From Streptomyces sp. AC555_RSS877 (GTDB lineage: Bacteria > Actinomycetota > Actinomycetes > Streptomycetales > Streptomycetaceae), in the NCBI RefSeq assembly GCF_019049245.1, contig NZ_JAGMUK010000088.1, forward strand, positions 58,370-122,369: a DNA stretch of 64,000 nt. Reading direction: 5' to 3'. The position numbers were made by a program, and so were the translations under genes. Shown here one piece after another: positions 25,223-34,582 of this stretch; positions within the stretch are counted from its first letter, which is position 1, and every line of letters starts with the position of its first letter. The notes under the pieces are model-generated. The model did no database searches. It saw nothing but the letters and a program-made list of their open reading frames with translations, and was not told the origin of the DNA.

Positions 25223-26712
25223 TCGCGGCGAGCGCGTTACTGTCCGGGTGCAGCGGGCTTCAAGCCGGTTCGTCCGATGCCGAATTGACGGTGTCGACGA
25301 CCACCGCGGTCATCGCCGACCTCGTCGAGCAGGTCGGAGGTGACCGCGTCGCGGTCACCTCGATCGTGCCGCACCACGGCGACCCGCACTCCTACGAGCC
25401 GAGCCCCGGCGACGCGGCCGAGGTCGCCAAGGCCGACATCGTGTTCAGCAACGGCCTGCTGCTCGAAGAGCCCGGGATCATGAAGATGGTCCACACCAAC
25501 GCCCGGAAGTCCGCCCCGAAGATCGAGATCGCCGAGAAGCTGGAGGAGTACGGCGGCACGGTCATGAAGCTGGAGGAGGACCTCGGGCTCGACGTGCTCT
25601 GGCTCGGCTGGGCCGTCGAGGGCGAGGTGGCGGGAGACGGTTCCCAGGTCCGTACGACCGCCACGAAGCTGGAGGGGCCCGGCGAGCTGCGTGTCTATCT
25701 CACCGACACACTCGGCAAGCCCAAGGTGTACGTCGACTCCGCTGACGGCCTCGACGACGCCGACTCCTTCACCCTGCCGCCCGAGGCGCACACCCACGTC
25801 AACTGGGCGTTCAGCAAGCCCGGTACCTACCGCCTGACCGTCCAGGGACAGACCGAGACACTCGACGGGAAGACCGCGGAGATCGGCAGCGGCACCTTCA
25901 CCTTCACCGTCGGCGACGCCGAGGCGCCCGAGGGAGCCACCGTCCTCGACGGCGGGCACGCCGACGTCGCGCTCAACGCCGAGACCGGGAAGGTATACGT
26001 CCGCGCCGACGACGACAAGAGCGGCGAGCCGGCGCGCCTCGCGGCCGACGACGTGGTGCTCAACGTGCCCGACCGGGCCAAGGCGGCGATACCGAAGGAG
26101 GAGCCGTATTCCTTCCTCGGCAAGGCGGGCGACCCGCTGTGGGTGCTGCCGCAGGCTGTCATCGGCAAGCACGTGCACGGCGACATGGATCCGCACGCAT
26201 GGGCGGACGTCGCCAACGCCGAGGCGTACGTCCGGCGGATCGAGACCGAGCTGATCAAGGCGGACCCGGCAGGGAAGGCGACATACGAGAAGAACGCCGC
26301 CGCTTATCTGAAGACGCTCGGGGCTCTCGACGAGGAGGTCGCGAAGAAGCTCGCGACGGTACCGGAGCAGAATCGCAAGCTGATCACCACGCACGACGCC
26401 TTCGGCTACCTCGCGAAGGCGTATGGCATGGAGATCGCGGGCTTCGTGGTGCCCGTACCGAACCAGGAGCCGAGCGCGGCCGAGGTCGAGGATCTCGGCA
26501 ACACCATCCGGGACAAGCAGGTCCCGTCCGTGTTCCTGGAGCCGAACCTCGCGGCGCGCGCCGACGTGCTGCGCCGGGTCGCGGAGGACGAGGGGGTCGG
26601 GATCTGCACGATCTACGGCGACTCGTTCGACGACAAGGTTGACGACTACGTATCGATGATGCGGCACAACGCGACCGAGCTCGCCAAGTGCCTGGGGGAG
26701 GACGCCCGATGA
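25180..26712 (+). CDS. Metal-binding lipoprotein of the anchored-repeat ABC transporter (ZnuA-like with inserted repeat)
   Basis: 510 residues from ATG 25180 (AGAAGGAGGAG upstream), starting inside the previous gene. The lipobox LLSGC puts the mature Cys near residue 23. The ZnuA/TroA cluster A-I fold is split: the N-terminal lobe with HHGDPHSYEPSPGDA (about 65-80) and the C-terminal lobe with HVHGDMDPHAW, TTHDAFGYLAKAYG and FLEPNL are separated by a roughly 180-residue insertion. That insertion is an anchored repeat of its own (LDVLWLGWAVEGEV ... EAHTHVNWAFSKPGTY ... YSFLGKAGDPLWVLPQ). This architecture (TIGR03772 type) is known only for this transporter class. It should capture Zn(II) or Mn(II) and pass it to the permease. 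Confidence 0.9.
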   Translation: MRGHPRRTITTVALIAASALLSGCSGLQAGSSDAELTVSTTTAVIADLVEQVGGDRVAVTSIVPHHGDPHSYEPSPGDAAEVAKADIVFSNGLLLEEPGIMKMVHTNARKSAPKIEIAEKLEEYGGTVMKLEEDLGLDVLWLGWAVEGEVAGDGSQVRTTATKLEGPGELRVYLTDTLGKPKVYVDSADGLDDADSFTLPPEAHTHVNWAFSKPGTYRLTVQGQTETLDGKTAEIGSGTFTFTVGDAEAPEGATVLDGGHADVALNAETGKVYVRADDDKSGEPARLAADDVVLNVPDRAKAAIPKEEPYSFLGKAGDPLWVLPQAVIGKHVHGDMDPHAWADVANAEAYVRRIETELIKADPAGKATYEKNAAAYLKTLGALDEEVAKKLATVPEQNRKLITTHDAFGYLAKAYGMEIAGFVVPVPNQEPSAAEVEDLGNTIRDKQVPSVFLEPNLAARADVLRRVAEDEGVGICTIYGDSFDDKVDDYVSMMRHNATELAKCLGEDAR

Positions 26713-28262
26713 GGGGCTTGCGGAAGGTTCAACGGGTCGCCGTGGCGGTGGTACTCGCAGCCACCCTGACAGGGGGTGGGGTCGCCGTCGCGGACGACGG
26801 TACGGCAGCAGGGCCCGGACTTGGCCGGATCGCCTACGTGGACGGGGCGTTGACCCTGGATCCGGCGGACGGCGCCCATGTGATTGAGCTCGGCAGGGCG
26901 GGCGTACCGGACGCATCGGCGCCCGGGTGGGACACCACCGGCGTACCCGAGGGCGCGGTGGCTGGGGACACCGTGCGGTGGTCGCTGACCGGGCTCGACG
27001 GCCCGGGTGATCTGAAGGTGTACTCGGCCGAGGACGCGGAGGAAGGCGACACCGCCGAGGACGCGCTGCTGTTCGACAGCGCGGACAACCTGCCGGACGA
27101 GCACACGCTCCCGGCGGGCCAAGCAGGCGAGACGCGCTGGGAGTTCACCCAAGACGGCACCTACCAGGTCATCTTCTCCGCAGAGGCCAAGGCGGCTGAC
27201 GGGCGGGAGTTGTCCGTCGGGACCGTGTACACGGTGGTGGTCGGGGACACGACGGACGGGAACGACACAGCCACCGAGGAACCGGTCGCCGAGGAGACCC
27301 CCACCCAGGAAACCCCCGAGAAGGCGCAGACCCCGACGGCGGCAGGGAAAGCTGTGACGGAGGCGGCCGCAGCCGAACGGCGCACCGCTCTGGCCGCCAC
27401 CACGGCTGCCACCGACGTCGTGTCCGAGAGGAAGGTCCTCGATGAGGGCCACGTCGACTTCGCCGCCCGCATCGTCGACGACAAGCTGCAGATCCACCTC
27501 AAGGACGGCACGGTCTCGGGGAAGACCACCTGGCGTGAGCCCTCCTCCGTGGTCCTGCACGTCAAACCCGCGGCCAAGAACACGCTGCCGGACAACGACG
27601 ACTTCGCGTTCCTCGGCCAGGGCGGCGACCCGGTGTGGCTGCTCGACCAGGTCCAGCAGGAGGGACTGCTGTGGCCCGGCTGGTCGACGGACAACATCAA
27701 GGCCGGGGCGACCGAGGGAGGCGTGGAGTTCTCACTCACCAAGGTCGACGGTCCGGGGGCCTACGCCCTCTACACGTACGACGCGATGTCGGGCGCCAAC
27801 GTCCTGTTCAACAGCAAGGACGGGGTGCCGGACGCCTTCGACGTCGCACAGAACACCCACGCGCACGGCGGATGGGCGTTTACCAAGGAAGGGACGTACC
27901 GGCTCACCTTCAAGATGAGCGGCACGCTCGCAAACGGCACGAAGGTCTCCGACACCGAGACGGTGACGTTCGTGATCGGCGACACCGACCTCGGCACGGT
28001 GACGCCTGGCGACGGCTCCGGCAAGGGAAACTCCGGGACGTCACGGACGCCGGGGACGTCTGGATCCTCGTCCTCGGACACGGCAGGTTCCGCGTCCGAC
28101 TCCAACTCCACGGGCGGCTCTTCGACGGACGACACCGACGGCACGATGGCCTCCACCGGCGCCGGTCAGGCCGTACTCCTGGGATCGGCCGCCGCAGCAC
28201 TCACCGCCGTGGGCGCCGCGTCCTTCCTGGCCGCCCGACGCAGGAGGACCGTACATGGCTGA
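26709..28262 (+). CDS. Sortase-anchored ABC transporter-associated repeat protein
   Basis: 517 residues from ATG 26709, overlapping the previous stop as ATGA. An N-terminal signal peptide ends near VAVADDG. A first partial repeat (about 40-180) has RWEFTQDGTY where others have His-x-His. After a Glu/Thr-rich linker a complete repeat (about 245-430) has VLDEGHVDFAARI, FAFLGQGGDPVWLL and THAHGGWAFTKEGTY. The tail is Ser/Asp-rich, then TMASTG, a hydrophobic helix and RRRR, a variant of the LAXTG sortase signal. It matches the TIGR03773 type that accompanies these transporters. Its stop overlaps the ATPase start. Confidence 0.87.
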   Translation: MRGLRKVQRVAVAVVLAATLTGGGVAVADDGTAAGPGLGRIAYVDGALTLDPADGAHVIELGRAGVPDASAPGWDTTGVPEGAVAGDTVRWSLTGLDGPGDLKVYSAEDAEEGDTAEDALLFDSADNLPDEHTLPAGQAGETRWEFTQDGTYQVIFSAEAKAADGRELSVGTVYTVVVGDTTDGNDTATEEPVAEETPTQETPEKAQTPTAAGKAVTEAAAAERRTALAATTAATDVVSERKVLDEGHVDFAARIVDDKLQIHLKDGTVSGKTTWREPSSVVLHVKPAAKNTLPDNDDFAFLGQGGDPVWLLDQVQQEGLLWPGWSTDNIKAGATEGGVEFSLTKVDGPGAYALYTYDAMSGANVLFNSKDGVPDAFDVAQNTHAHGGWAFTKEGTYRLTFKMSGTLANGTKVSDTETVTFVIGDTDLGTVTPGDGSGKGNSGTSRTPGTSGSSSSDTAGSASDSNSTGGSSTDDTDGTMASTGAGQAVLLGSAAAALTAVGAASFLAARRRRTVHG

Positions 28263-29010
28263 CAGCCTGACCGAGGGCGCGGGACCGCTGCTGCGGGTCA
28301 CGGGCGCGACCGTCCTCCTCGGCGGCAGGACAGCCCTGGAGAAAGCCGACCTGACCGTCGACGCAGGTGAACTGGTCGGCCTCATCGGCCCGAACGGCGC
28401 CGGAAAGACGACCCTCCTGCGCGCCGCCCTCGGGCTCGTGCCACTGGCCGCAGGCGAGGTGACCGTCGAAGGACGCAGTGGGCGGCGGGCCGGGCAGCGC
28501 ATCGGCTACGTACCCCAACGGCACGAGTTCGCCTGGGACTTCCCCATCGACATCGCGGGCGCGGTCCTCACCGGCCGCACCCGGCAGATGGGCTGGCTGC
28601 GCCGGCCGGGCGCGGCGGACCGGGCGGCGGTGGACGAGGCGCTGGAGCTGACCGGACTCGGGGACCTGCGTCGGCGGCCCGTCGGTGAGCTGTCCGGTGG
28701 CCAGAGGCAGCGGGTCCTGATGGCCCGCGCGCTGGCCGCCGGCCCGCGCATCCTGCTCCTCGACGAGCCGTTCACCGGAGTCGACGTCCCCACCCAGGAC
28801 CTGTTGAACGAGTTGTTCGGCCGGCTGGCCGCCGAAGGCAGAGCGCTGCTGATGACCACCCACGACCTGGCGGCCGCCGCCCGTACCTGCCACCGGGTGG
28901 CGCTGATCAACCGCACGGTCGTCGCCGAGGGTGGCCCCGAACTCCTCGCCGACCCCGACCAGATGCTGCGGGCGTTCGGCTTGGACCGCGCGATCGGAGC
29001 CGCAGCGTGA
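28255..29010 (+). CDS. Metal ABC transporter ATP-binding subunit
   Basis: 251 residues. Walker A GPNGAGKTTL near residue 43, the signature LSGGQRQRV near 142, Walker B ILLLDEPF with the catalytic Glu, and the switch His in TTHDL are all present. It is the size of ZnuC/MntB-type ATPases. Start ATG 28255 overlaps the preceding gene by 8 bases and its stop overlaps the permease start, so it is translated in step with both. It powers uptake of the metal carried by the lipoprotein. Confidence 0.95.
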   Translation: MADSLTEGAGPLLRVTGATVLLGGRTALEKADLTVDAGELVGLIGPNGAGKTTLLRAALGLVPLAAGEVTVEGRSGRRAGQRIGYVPQRHEFAWDFPIDIAGAVLTGRTRQMGWLRRPGAADRAAVDEALELTGLGDLRRRPVGELSGGQRQRVLMARALAAGPRILLLDEPFTGVDVPTQDLLNELFGRLAAEGRALLMTTHDLAAAARTCHRVALINRTVVAEGGPELLADPDQMLRAFGLDRAIGAAA

Positions 29011-29885
29011 TCGAGTTCCTCGCGGACCCCTGGCAACTGCCCTTCATGCAGAGGGCGTTCGCCGTCGCCGCGGTCATCGGCCTGGTGTGCGGAGTGGTGG
29101 GCGTGTACGTAGTGCTGCGCGGCATGGCGTTCATCGGCGACGCGGTGGCCCACTCTGCCTTCCCCGGTGTCGCGCTCGCCTACGCCTTCGAGGGCAACCT
29201 CCTGCTCGGCGGCGCCGCGGCCGGCATCACCACGGCCGTGCTGATCGCATTCGTCTCCCAGAACAGGCGGCTCAAGGAGGACACCGTCATCGGCGTCTTC
29301 TTCGCCTTCGCCTTCGGCCTCGGCATCGTCCTGGTCTCCACGCGCGACAGCTGGACGACCGACCTGTCCTCCTTCCTCTTCGGTCAGGTCCTCGCGGTCA
29401 GCGCGGCGGACGTGTGGACCGTGGCCGCCATCGGGACCGTCCTGATCCTCGTCGTGCTGGCGATCGGCAAGGAACTGGTCGCCGTCAGCCTGGACCGGGA
29501 GGCGGCACGCGCCGCCGGGCTGCCGGTGTTCCGCCTCGACCTGGTCCTTTACGTGCTCGTCACCACGACGATCGTGATGTCACTGGAGGCGGTCGGCAAC
29601 ATCCTCGTCCTCGCCCTTCTCATCACACCCGCCGCCACCGCCCGCATGCTCACCGAACGCCTGTGGGCGATGACTCTGCTGGCCTCCCTCATCGGCTGCA
29701 CCGGCAGCGTGGCGGGCCTGTACGTCTCGTACACCTACGACCTGGCCGCGGGCGGCTCCGTGGTCGTGGTCCTCACCGCCCTGTTCGCCCTCACCTGGTG
29801 TCTGGCACCCCGCCACGGCCTGATCGCGAAACTCGTCCGACGCCCGGACCCCACTGCCGCGGTCCCCGTGCACGCCGGACGATGA
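29007..29885 (+). CDS. Metal ABC transporter permease (ABC-3 family)
   Basis: 292 residues from GTG 29007 (GTGA overlap with the ATPase stop). About eight hydrophobic segments are visible, including the family patterns VGVYVVLRGMAFIGDAVAHSAFPG and SLEAVGNILVLALLITPAATA, typical of ZnuB/MntC permeases. It forms the membrane channel of the transporter in the cytoplasmic membrane. It is the last gene of the Zur-box operon; 134 bp separate it from the methyltransferase gene. Confidence 0.95.
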   Translation: MIEFLADPWQLPFMQRAFAVAAVIGLVCGVVGVYVVLRGMAFIGDAVAHSAFPGVALAYAFEGNLLLGGAAAGITTAVLIAFVSQNRRLKEDTVIGVFFAFAFGLGIVLVSTRDSWTTDLSSFLFGQVLAVSAADVWTVAAIGTVLILVVLAIGKELVAVSLDREAARAAGLPVFRLDLVLYVLVTTTIVMSLEAVGNILVLALLITPAATARMLTERLWAMTLLASLIGCTGSVAGLYVSYTYDLAAGGSVVVVLTALFALTWCLAPRHGLIAKLVRRPDPTAAVPVHAGR

Positions 29886-30019
29886 CGGCCCACGAGCGGC
29901 CCCGCGCACCTTGCGGGGTTGCTCGTCGCGGTCGCCACACAGGTGCGGGTGCCGCGTGGCTCCGGCCACTGCCCGTGGGTGCGACGGACGCACGGCCGAC
30001 AGTTGGAGAAAGGACACAG

Positions 30020-30844
30020 ATGGCGAAGACCACCACGAGTGAGGCCGACCGCGCCGAGCAAGGGCTCGGCTATGCCGTTAACGGCCCCTACTACGACGTG
30101 ATTTTCCCCGCGGCGGTGCGGGCCTCGCTCACGGACGCCCTGAGGCGGCTGGTGTCCGGATCCCGCGCGATTGCCGAGATCGGCCCTGGCACAGGGGTCT
30201 TCACGGAGACCCTCCTGGAGTTGCTCGGGCCGGACGGTGAGATCTTCGCGATCGAGCCGACGCGCATCATGCGCACCGCCCTGGTGACGCGGCTGTCCCG
30301 CATACCGGCCGCCGCCCACACGGTGACCGTACTGCCCGAGGACGCGCTGACAGCCGAAGTGGACCTACCGCTGGACGCCGTGGTGCTGTTCAACATGATC
30401 ATGCACTTCCCGCCGGAGCAGCGTATCCGGCTCTGGCGCAGGTGGGCCGCCGCGCTCCGCCCCGGCGGCCTGCTGATCACGGAGTCGCAGCACCCCCAGA
30501 CAGCGACCGCCGTCCCGCCGTCTGTGATCCCCGGGGGCACGCTGGGACGGCACCGCTACGACACCCTCGCGCGGGCGGACGTCGTGGGCGAGGACCTGAT
30601 CCGCTGGGCGATGACCTACCGGACCTGGCGCGGCGAGAAACTGATTCGGGAAGAGACCGCCAAGTTCGACTGCCATGTCGTCTCCGACGAGGCACTGGCC
30701 GCCGAGCTGTCGGCGGTGGGGCTCGAACGTCACCCGGCCGCGCCCGAAGGCATCCAGGCATGGCGGCGTCCGCCCTGCTCGCCGACTGCCCCGGCCACCG
30801 AGAGGCCGGCGGCGAACGCGCCCTCAACGCCGCCCAGGCGGTAA
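30020..30844 (+). CDS. Class I SAM-dependent methyltransferase
   Basis: 274 residues from ATG 30020 with GAAAGGA eight bases upstream. The SAM-binding motif IAEIGPGTGVFTE (about 46-58) and the following acidic EP at the end of strand 2, then VVLFNMIMHFPP (motif IV region) and RPGGLLITE, fit the Rossmann methyltransferases of the UbiE/Methyltransf_25 group. It lies downstream of the transporter in the same direction with its own RBS and ends before a strong terminator. The substrate is not predictable. The C-terminal 25 residues are Pro/Ala-rich and look extended by read-through. Confidence 0.75.
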   Translation: MAKTTTSEADRAEQGLGYAVNGPYYDVIFPAAVRASLTDALRRLVSGSRAIAEIGPGTGVFTETLLELLGPDGEIFAIEPTRIMRTALVTRLSRIPAAAHTVTVLPEDALTAEVDLPLDAVVLFNMIMHFPPEQRIRLWRRWAAALRPGGLLITESQHPQTATAVPPSVIPGGTLGRHRYDTLARADVVGEDLIRWAMTYRTWRGEKLIREETAKFDCHVVSDEALAAELSAVGLERHPAAPEGIQAWRRPPCSPTAPATERPAANAPSTPPRR

Positions 30845-30992
30845 CCGAAGCGTGCACACATCGGCTGGACCCTCCCGGTGCCTCCCACCGCTCGACGACG
30901 TCCTAGCCGCCAACCCGCGCAGCGATTGTTCAACCCACGGCTGCCGGAACCGCCGAGCGTGGCCGAGACGGCCGGCGCGTAGGCGCAACAGA

Positions 30993-31025
30993 AAGCCCCC
31001 GCTCTGGAGGTCCGGGCGGGGGCTT
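30993..31025 (+). terminator. Rho-independent-like terminator
   Basis: A 10-bp perfect GC-rich stem (AAGCCCCCGC / GCGGGGGCTT) with a 13-base loop, followed by TCTTCT. It closes the transporter/methyltransferase transcript just before the IS remnant. Confidence 0.8.
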
Positions 31026-31054
31026 CTTCTATGTCAGGTCGACGAGTGTGAGGG

Positions 31055-31930
31055 TTGGTAGTGATCACTGATGCGATGTGGGACCGGATCGAGCCGCTGA
31101 TGCCGGCCGATCCGGTCCGCGGACGCCGGTGGGCCGATCACCGCCGCACGCTCGAGGCCATCGCGTGGAAGTACCGCACCAGCTCGCCCTGGCGGGACCT
31201 TCCCGAAGAGCTCGGCTCGTTCCAGACCGCTCACCATCGGCTGATCAGATGGGCCGTCGACGGCACGTGGGAGAAGATCCTCGCCACCGTTCTGGCGGCA
31301 GCGGATGCCGTCGACGACATTGGCTGGACCGTGTCGGTCGACTCCACCATCATCCGGGCCCACCAGCACGCCGCCGGAGCCAGGAAAAGGGGGCGCCGGT
31401 CCGATCCGAACCTGTCGATCACGCCCTCGGACGCTCTCGCGGCGGCCTGAGCACGAAGGCACCTGGCCAGCGACAGCAGGGCACGGCCCCTGGCCCTCCA
31501 CGTCACAGCAGGCCAGACAGGTGACGCTCCTGCCTTCGAGACGGTCATGGCCAGGATCCGGGCGCCGCAAAGCAGGCCCGGCAGACCAAGAACCCGCCCC
31601 GAGACCGTCCTCGCGGACCGCGCCTACTCCTCGTGCGATCAGTGGCCATCTCCGCCGTCGCGGCATCCGGGCCGTCATTCCGCGGCCCGTCAACCAGGTC
31701 GAAAACCGCCTGCGGCGCGGTTCCGCCGGAGGCCGCCCGTCCGGCTTCGATGCCGAGGCATACAAGCAGCGCAACGCTGTCGAACGATGCAGCAACCGCC
31801 CAAGCAGTGGCGCGGCCTGGCCATGCGAACGGACAAGCTCCCCATCGCCTACCAGGCCGCGCTCCATCTCGCCGCCATCCTCATCTGGACGCGACGCTGC
31901 CGACCCCGAAGAGAGGGCCCTCAGTCGTAG
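31055..31930 (+). pseudogene. Frameshifted IS5-family transposase
   Basis: The N-terminal frame (31055-31450) encodes WDRIEPLMP, WRDLPEELGSFQTAHHR and VDSTIIRAHQHAAGAR, the N-terminal DDE half of IS5/IS427-group transposases. The rest is found in other frames: LGRSRGGLSTK near 31440, ETVLADRAYSS near 31610, GIRAVIPRP and GGRPSGFDAEAYKQRNAVER near 31680-31770. One frame change is normal for this group (programmed frameshift), but at least two more are present, so the element is dead. The terminal repeats were not resolved. Confidence 0.8.
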
Positions 31931-32382
31931 AAGAACAGCTCAAGATCCTCGACGGTGCCTGGCCCGGTCAGGAAGCTCTCGGCCTGGGAAACCTCATCTT
32001 CTCGTGGCAGTCGGCCCATGCGAAGCTGTTTCATCCACATCTCGCCCTGCTCGCCGATCGCATAGATCCCGGACAGCAGCTCGGCCATGCCCGCGGGGCG
32101 CGTCGGTCTGTGTCCGACGACGGAGCGGAGTTCCCACCCGCCTGCCCGGGCGGCCAGCCGGAGCACACCGGCCCAGTTAGAGATCCGCCCGATACGTACG
32201 TGCCACGAGTCCTCTGTGAATGGCGCCAGTCGACCGCTGTGCAGGGCATTGGTGGCAGCCCTGATGTCCGCAATCACCTGCCGTTCCACGGCATCGCGAA
32301 CCCAGCGCCCCTCCTGCGACTCCTCGATGGCCGCGGACCACCACGCCCATGCGCCGTCCAGCCTGGCTGTGAACGCATCCAT
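31921..32382 (-). CDS. Hypothetical protein
   Basis: 153 residues, not recognised. Predicted mostly helical, soluble, rich in Trp and acidic residues, ending LELFFYD. A central WHVRIGRISNWAGVLRLAARAGGWE segment looks structured. The reading frame has normal GC3 and no competing frame, which supports a real gene. Its 3' end abuts the IS remnant, so the IS may have trimmed the C-terminus. Function unknown. Confidence 0.6.
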   Translation of the reverse strand: MDAFTARLDGAWAWWSAAIEESQEGRWVRDAVERQVIADIRAATNALHSGRLAPFTEDSWHVRIGRISNWAGVLRLAARAGGWELRSVVGHRPTRPAGMAELLSGIYAIGEQGEMWMKQLRMGRLPREDEVSQAESFLTGPGTVEDLELFFYD

Positions 32383-32640
32383 GCCGACAGGTTTCCATGA
32401 GCGCCGTTGCCGGCCTTCAGAGGGAGGCCGATCACCCCAAGGACCAACCGTTCAAGGAGACAGGCTCTAGCCACCGGCCCGCCGTGTACCCGGCCAGGTG
32501 AAGCCCGCCCGGGCGCTCTCGTGGGCCACGTGCCGATCGTCGCGCGGAGCCCGGTGCAGGTCTCCGGGGCGGGCAAGAACTCCGGCCGGGTCTCGCCTGA
32601 CGGGTACGTTGCCCCCCGTGACAGTTGAGGGGAGACCGCC

Positions 32641-33462
32641 CTACGGTTCGACGATGTGCCGCAGATAGGCGTGCGGGTCGGCGAGATAGCGGCGCCAGTG
32701 ATCCACGATGCCGAGCTCCCGCCAGGCGACCCTCCGTATGCCGTGTTCGCCGACCTCGAGGATGTCCGCGCCTGGCAGGGCAGTCAGCAAGGGTGAATGC
32801 GTGGCACAGATGACCTGGCCGCCCTCCTTGGCCAACCGGTCGATGTGCCCGATCAGTTCCAGGCACGACGAGAAGGAGAGCGCCGCCTCCGGCTCGTCGA
32901 GAACATAGAGCCCGGCGTGGAGGAACTTGCCGCGGAATGCCGCGAGAAAGCCCTCGCCATGGCTGACCGAGTCCGGCGAGAACCCCTCCCTGTCCAGGGC
33001 GTCCACCGCGGTCTCGGCCCTCAGGAAGAAGCCCTTGCGGGCCGACCAGCTGGTGACCATACGGCGCCCGCGCGAGGCCGCGTCGAATTTCATCCGCTCG
33101 CCGAGCACCGACTTGCCACGCGGGGAGGCGTAGCGCCAGTCGTGGGAGCCGCCATAGGAGTCCAGACCGAACCCCTCCGCCAGCGCCTCGACCAGGGTGG
33201 ACTTCCCCGAGCCGTTCTCACCGACCAGAAAGGTCACCGGCGCGGTGAAGCGCAGCCCTTCGTTGAGCAGCTGCCGGACGCAAGGCACGGACCAGGGCCA
33301 GGCGTCCTCGTCGTACGAGGAGAGATGGGCATACGCGCGTTCGACAATCACTCGGACAGTGTCGCCCAGGACTCGGACGACGTACGTGCCCCCATGTCGT
33401 CGGGACCAGCACCTCGTGCTCGTTGCTGCCATGCGTCCGGTCGGTCGCGCAGCCGTTCCCAT
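32641..33462 (-). CDS. AAA-family ATPase (SMC/RecF-like predicted ATPase, COG3910 type)
   Basis: 273 residues as the longest frame; the true start may be a GTG about 30-38 codons in, because the first 30 residues look non-coding. Walker A VGENGSGKSTLVEAL (about 75-89), an ABC-like signature region with VSHGEGFLAAF, Walker B GLYVLDEPEAAL and the switch His CATHSPLL are present. This set defines the single-domain ABC-type ATPases related to RecF/SMC, whose members occur alone or in defence and repair loci. No partner nuclease is adjacent, and none of the neighbours suggests a specific role. Confidence 0.85.
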   Translation of the reverse strand: MGTAARPTGRMAATSTRCWSRRHGGTYVVRVLGDTVRVIVERAYAHLSSYDEDAWPWSVPCVRQLLNEGLRFTAPVTFLVGENGSGKSTLVEALAEGFGLDSYGGSHDWRYASPRGKSVLGERMKFDAASRGRRMVTSWSARKGFFLRAETAVDALDREGFSPDSVSHGEGFLAAFRGKFLHAGLYVLDEPEAALSFSSCLELIGHIDRLAKEGGQVICATHSPLLTALPGADILEVGEHGIRRVAWRELGIVDHWRRYLADPHAYLRHIVEP

Positions 33463-33605
33463 GTGTTACTAGGCGGCGCTGAAAATACCGATGAGTGCGG
33501 CATTGAACGTGCCGATGAGGTGACTATGAGAAGGCCCTGCTGGGACGTCCCAGCGGGGCGATGGTCGGCGAGGTGTCGCTGTGGTCGGCAAGGTGCCGGT
33601 GGGGT

Positions 33606-34267
33606 TCAACGGGTGAGGGCGTCTGGGAGTTCGCGGAGGGAGCGGATGACGCGGATACTGCCGTTGGCCGCGTTGCCGGAGTTGCTGTTCGCCCGGTCGA
33701 GCCAGTAGGCGTGCAGCCCCGCGTCGTGGGCCCGCACGGCGTCGAGCGTGTACTTGTCTCCGACGTAGGCCACTTCGCGGGGTGGGAGGCCGAGCGCCGT
33801 GCAGCCCGCGAGGAAGATGCTCGGTGCGGGCTTGGCGGCGCCGTGCTGGTCGGAGCAGATGAGCGCGTTGTCGAAGTAGGGGCAGCAGGCCGATGGCGTG
33901 GAGTTTGTCGCGCTGGTGGTCGTCGGATGAGCTGGAGACGATCCCGAGGCGGTAGTCCGGTGCGAGTTTCCTGAGGACAGGCTCGGCGTCGGGAAATGCC
34001 GCCCAAGCGGCGTTGCGGTGGGCCTCGTAGCTGGCGAACCAGGCTAAGGCTTCGTGGTCCGGCATGCATGAGGTGTTCTGCCCGAGGTGGGAGAGGAATC
34101 GGCGGGTTTCGTTCAAGCCGCTGTTCGGTGAAAGTGAGCTCGCCGTTGAGGAAGCGTTCAGCCCAGTGTGGCCGGCCAGGGTACGTACCTCTGCGCCGGT
34201 GACGAGATTCCACATTCGGACAGTGGAGTCGGTACTGGTGGTGGCGGTGGAAACCGTTTTTGGCATG
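33606..34267 (-). pseudogene. WD40 fragment joined to a frameshifted HAD hydrolase
   Basis: From 34267 the frame begins with one WD40 blade (DSTVRMWNLVTGAEVRTLAGH). Near 34170 it changes into a HAD hydrolase: AERFLNGELTFTEQR, then WFASYEAHRNAAW, RLGIVSSSSDD and, after another shift near 33880, YFDNALICSDQHGAAKPAPS, EVAYVGDKYTLDAVRAHDAG. The HAD catalytic N-terminal motif DxDxT is missing. Two unrelated gene remnants were fused and then decayed. The following 34268-34582 contains only a short frame ending ARLPR (34360-34446) that I cannot place. Confidence 0.65.
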
Positions 34268-34582
34268 GGTGAGCCTCCCACGAGTGCGGTGGGGAGTCCG
34301 TCGCCGACCGCCTCGCTCACGGACGCGCGGGCGGCGGCCTCGTCGACCAGGTTCTTTTCATGAGGCTCTTCGGCACCACCGAACAGACCGCCATGCGCTA
34401 CGTCTCTGCGGCGTATCCAGAGTGGACGGCCCGACTGCCCCGCTGACTTGAGCCTGAGCACGATAGGTGTCGCATTTGCACGACAACTGGTCGTCATACG
34501 CGTCCGGCCTCCCGGTGCAGGTTCTCCTGGGTCGGCCTCCACGGGGCTCCGAGAAGCGGCGTTGTCACTGGGAGCTGCCAGA

